A stretch of DNA of 64,000 nucleotides from Antedon bifida (taxonomy: Eukaryota > Echinodermata > Crinoidea > Comatulida > Antedonidae). The position numbers and the translations under genes are program-made. Location: contig OY727099.1 in assembly GCA_963402885.1 (NCBI GenBank), positions 19,859,001 through 19,923,000 on the forward strand, given 5' to 3'. The notes under the pieces are model-generated. The model did no database searches and was not told the DNA's origin. It worked only from the letters and a program-made list of their open reading frames with translations. Positions 62,976-64,000 of the stretch are shown here, in pieces (the first letter of the stretch is position 1; each line of letters opens with the position of its first letter).

Positions 62976-63373
62976 ACCGTAAATCTTCTAATAGTAACCC
63001 ACACTCTAATAGTAACCCACCTTATAAGTCAATCTATAATAACAACCCACTACTCTAATAGTAACCCATGAGGGGTAACTATTTGACAAAATAACATTAT
63101 GAAGACTGGTCGTTTATGATGCGCCGTATTTTGAAAATAAGGAGATAATATAATGCATGTTAATCTCGGGAGCTAGTTGGGGAGGATTGACTGTTTTTTT
63201 GCTATGAGCTGCTGACCGGAAAAGTTGGGGGTGGGTTACTATTTTCTGGTGCCTAATTTAAGATTAGTAATAGTAACCCACTACTCTAATAGTAACCCCC
63301 TTCTAATAGTAACCCACCCTTAAAAACAATCACAGAACAATAACCCAGGGTTACAATTAGAAGATTTACGGTA
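62976..63373. mobile_element. MITE with TACCGTAAATCTTCTAAT ends and internal TAATAGTAACCCAC repeats
   Basis: TACCGTAAATCTTCTAAT and ATTAGAAGATTTACGGTA are exact inverted ends. TAATAGTAACCC occurs at least six times inside, mostly near both ends. Confidence 0.85.
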
Positions 63374-63516
63374 TGTATATAATAAATTTAATGAAAGAAA
63401 GACATTATTAATAATTCATGTTTCGATCTACTGTAATATGATCATTTTCAAGAATCTAATGAGCATGACTCACCTGTTTCCAGATACATTTATAAATTAT
63501 TTACAAAAAGATAACC

Positions 63517-63520
<4 letters not shown>

Positions 63521-63553
<33 letters not shown>
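63521..63553. repeat. (GATA)n microsatellite
   Basis: About eight units, followed by a TATA-rich tract. Confidence 0.9.
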
Positions 63554-63557
<4 letters not shown>

Positions 63558-63599
63558 ATATATAGATATATATATATATCTGTGACGTTATCCAAATTC

Positions 63600-63775
63600 C
63601 TTCACTTGCACTGATGAAGGGCTAGTGTTGCCCGAAAGCTCTGCTAACTTTTCTGGCTGTTTTACTTATCGTTTTGATTTAGCTTTTCGCTTTTTTTGTA
63701 TCTCCATTGAGATCCAGCCACTGATACCCACAGCATTGTCATTTTTTCAGTAATTTGCCTTTGTATTTATATATA
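63600..63775 (+). mobile_element. Penelope-like terminal fragment with hammerhead-like core
   Basis: CTGATGA (63611-63617), a GGGC/GCCC stem (63619-63622 with 63630-63633) around a 7-base loop, and GAAA (63634-63637) occur in hammerhead order. One extra A (63618) separates CTGATGA from stem II. Terminal repeats of Penelope-like retroelements are known to carry such motifs. No reverse transcriptase is encoded nearby. Confidence 0.5.
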
Positions 63776-64000
63776 TATATTTTATACACCAAAGACTTTC
63801 GAAAACATCACATTTTTTACATACACGTAAACAATTCCATCATGGAAGAATATAACGAGATGCAATTGCATGTTTTACAAAGAAATATTCCTCAATAAGG
63901 AAGATTAGATTACATTTACTTTTGCTATACAGAAAACGAGTCCAAACGTTACGAAAAAAATGATTTTATTGGATCGTTTAGTATCACAAATGAATAACAA

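Larger units (their letters stand above)
58621..64000. other. gene-poor, repeat-rich end of the window
   Basis: I find no supported coding exon. It holds family C copies (60693-60810, 60938-61020), TAG (60671-60690) and GATA (63521-63553) microsatellites, a TACCGTAAATCTTC-ended MITE (62976-63373) and Penelope-like terminal fragments (61870-61925, 63600-63775). Confidence 0.55.

Overview
This window is a piece of AT-rich animal nuclear DNA. Genes are split into small exons with GT-AG introns, and are separated by introns and intergenic DNA full of short inverted-repeat (MITE-like) elements. I place it in a marine deuterostome, most likely an echinoderm. The reasons are a multi-domain SUEL-type (sea urchin egg lectin) lectin, a peptide precursor resembling the echinoderm kisspeptin-type precursors, and the style of the repeats. 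I cannot identify the species from the sequence.

Layout of genes. (1) 1612-14107, + strand: the 3' part (551 residues) of a long, charged, coiled-coil protein that I do not recognise; it enters from upstream. (2) 20861-27822, + strand: a secreted 234-residue cysteine-rich protein with a signal peptide, a Kazal domain, a VWC-like cysteine block and an antistasin-like block. (3) 33615-30708, - strand: a secreted lectin of 317 residues with three SUEL/rhamnose-binding domains, one exon each, all introns in phase 1. (4) 43407-49967, + strand: a secreted 286-residue precursor that looks like an amidated-peptide (neuropeptide) precursor and that I cannot place in a family. (5) 54536-53585, - strand: a 189-residue amidated-peptide precursor, candidate kisspeptin-type. 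Genes 4 and 5 converge tail to tail with 3.6 kb between their stop codons. I assembled all five models by hand; every exon junction keeps frame with canonical splice sites.

The remaining DNA is mostly mobile-element debris. At least two TA-target MITE families are present: an AAGCTCTGTCTACACTATCA family with eight or nine copies, and an AAGATGTATTGTCCC family with three full copies plus fragments, one of which has a matching empty site inside the window. There is also a Harbinger-like element with an intact Myb/SANT-like reading frame (22605-23429), the tail of a LINE-type polyprotein (12956-13234), tRNA-like SINE heads, and a Penelope-like terminal fragment with a hammerhead-like core (63611-63637). 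Large tandem arrays lie at 40478-41185, 45310-46010 and 51450-52520.

The genes do not form an operon-like unit. Four of the five encode secreted proteins (two extracellular cysteine-rich or lectin proteins and two peptide-hormone-like precursors). The most interesting part is the pair of convergent peptide-precursor genes at 43.4-54.5 kb (with a possible 5' UTR exon at 58.4 kb).
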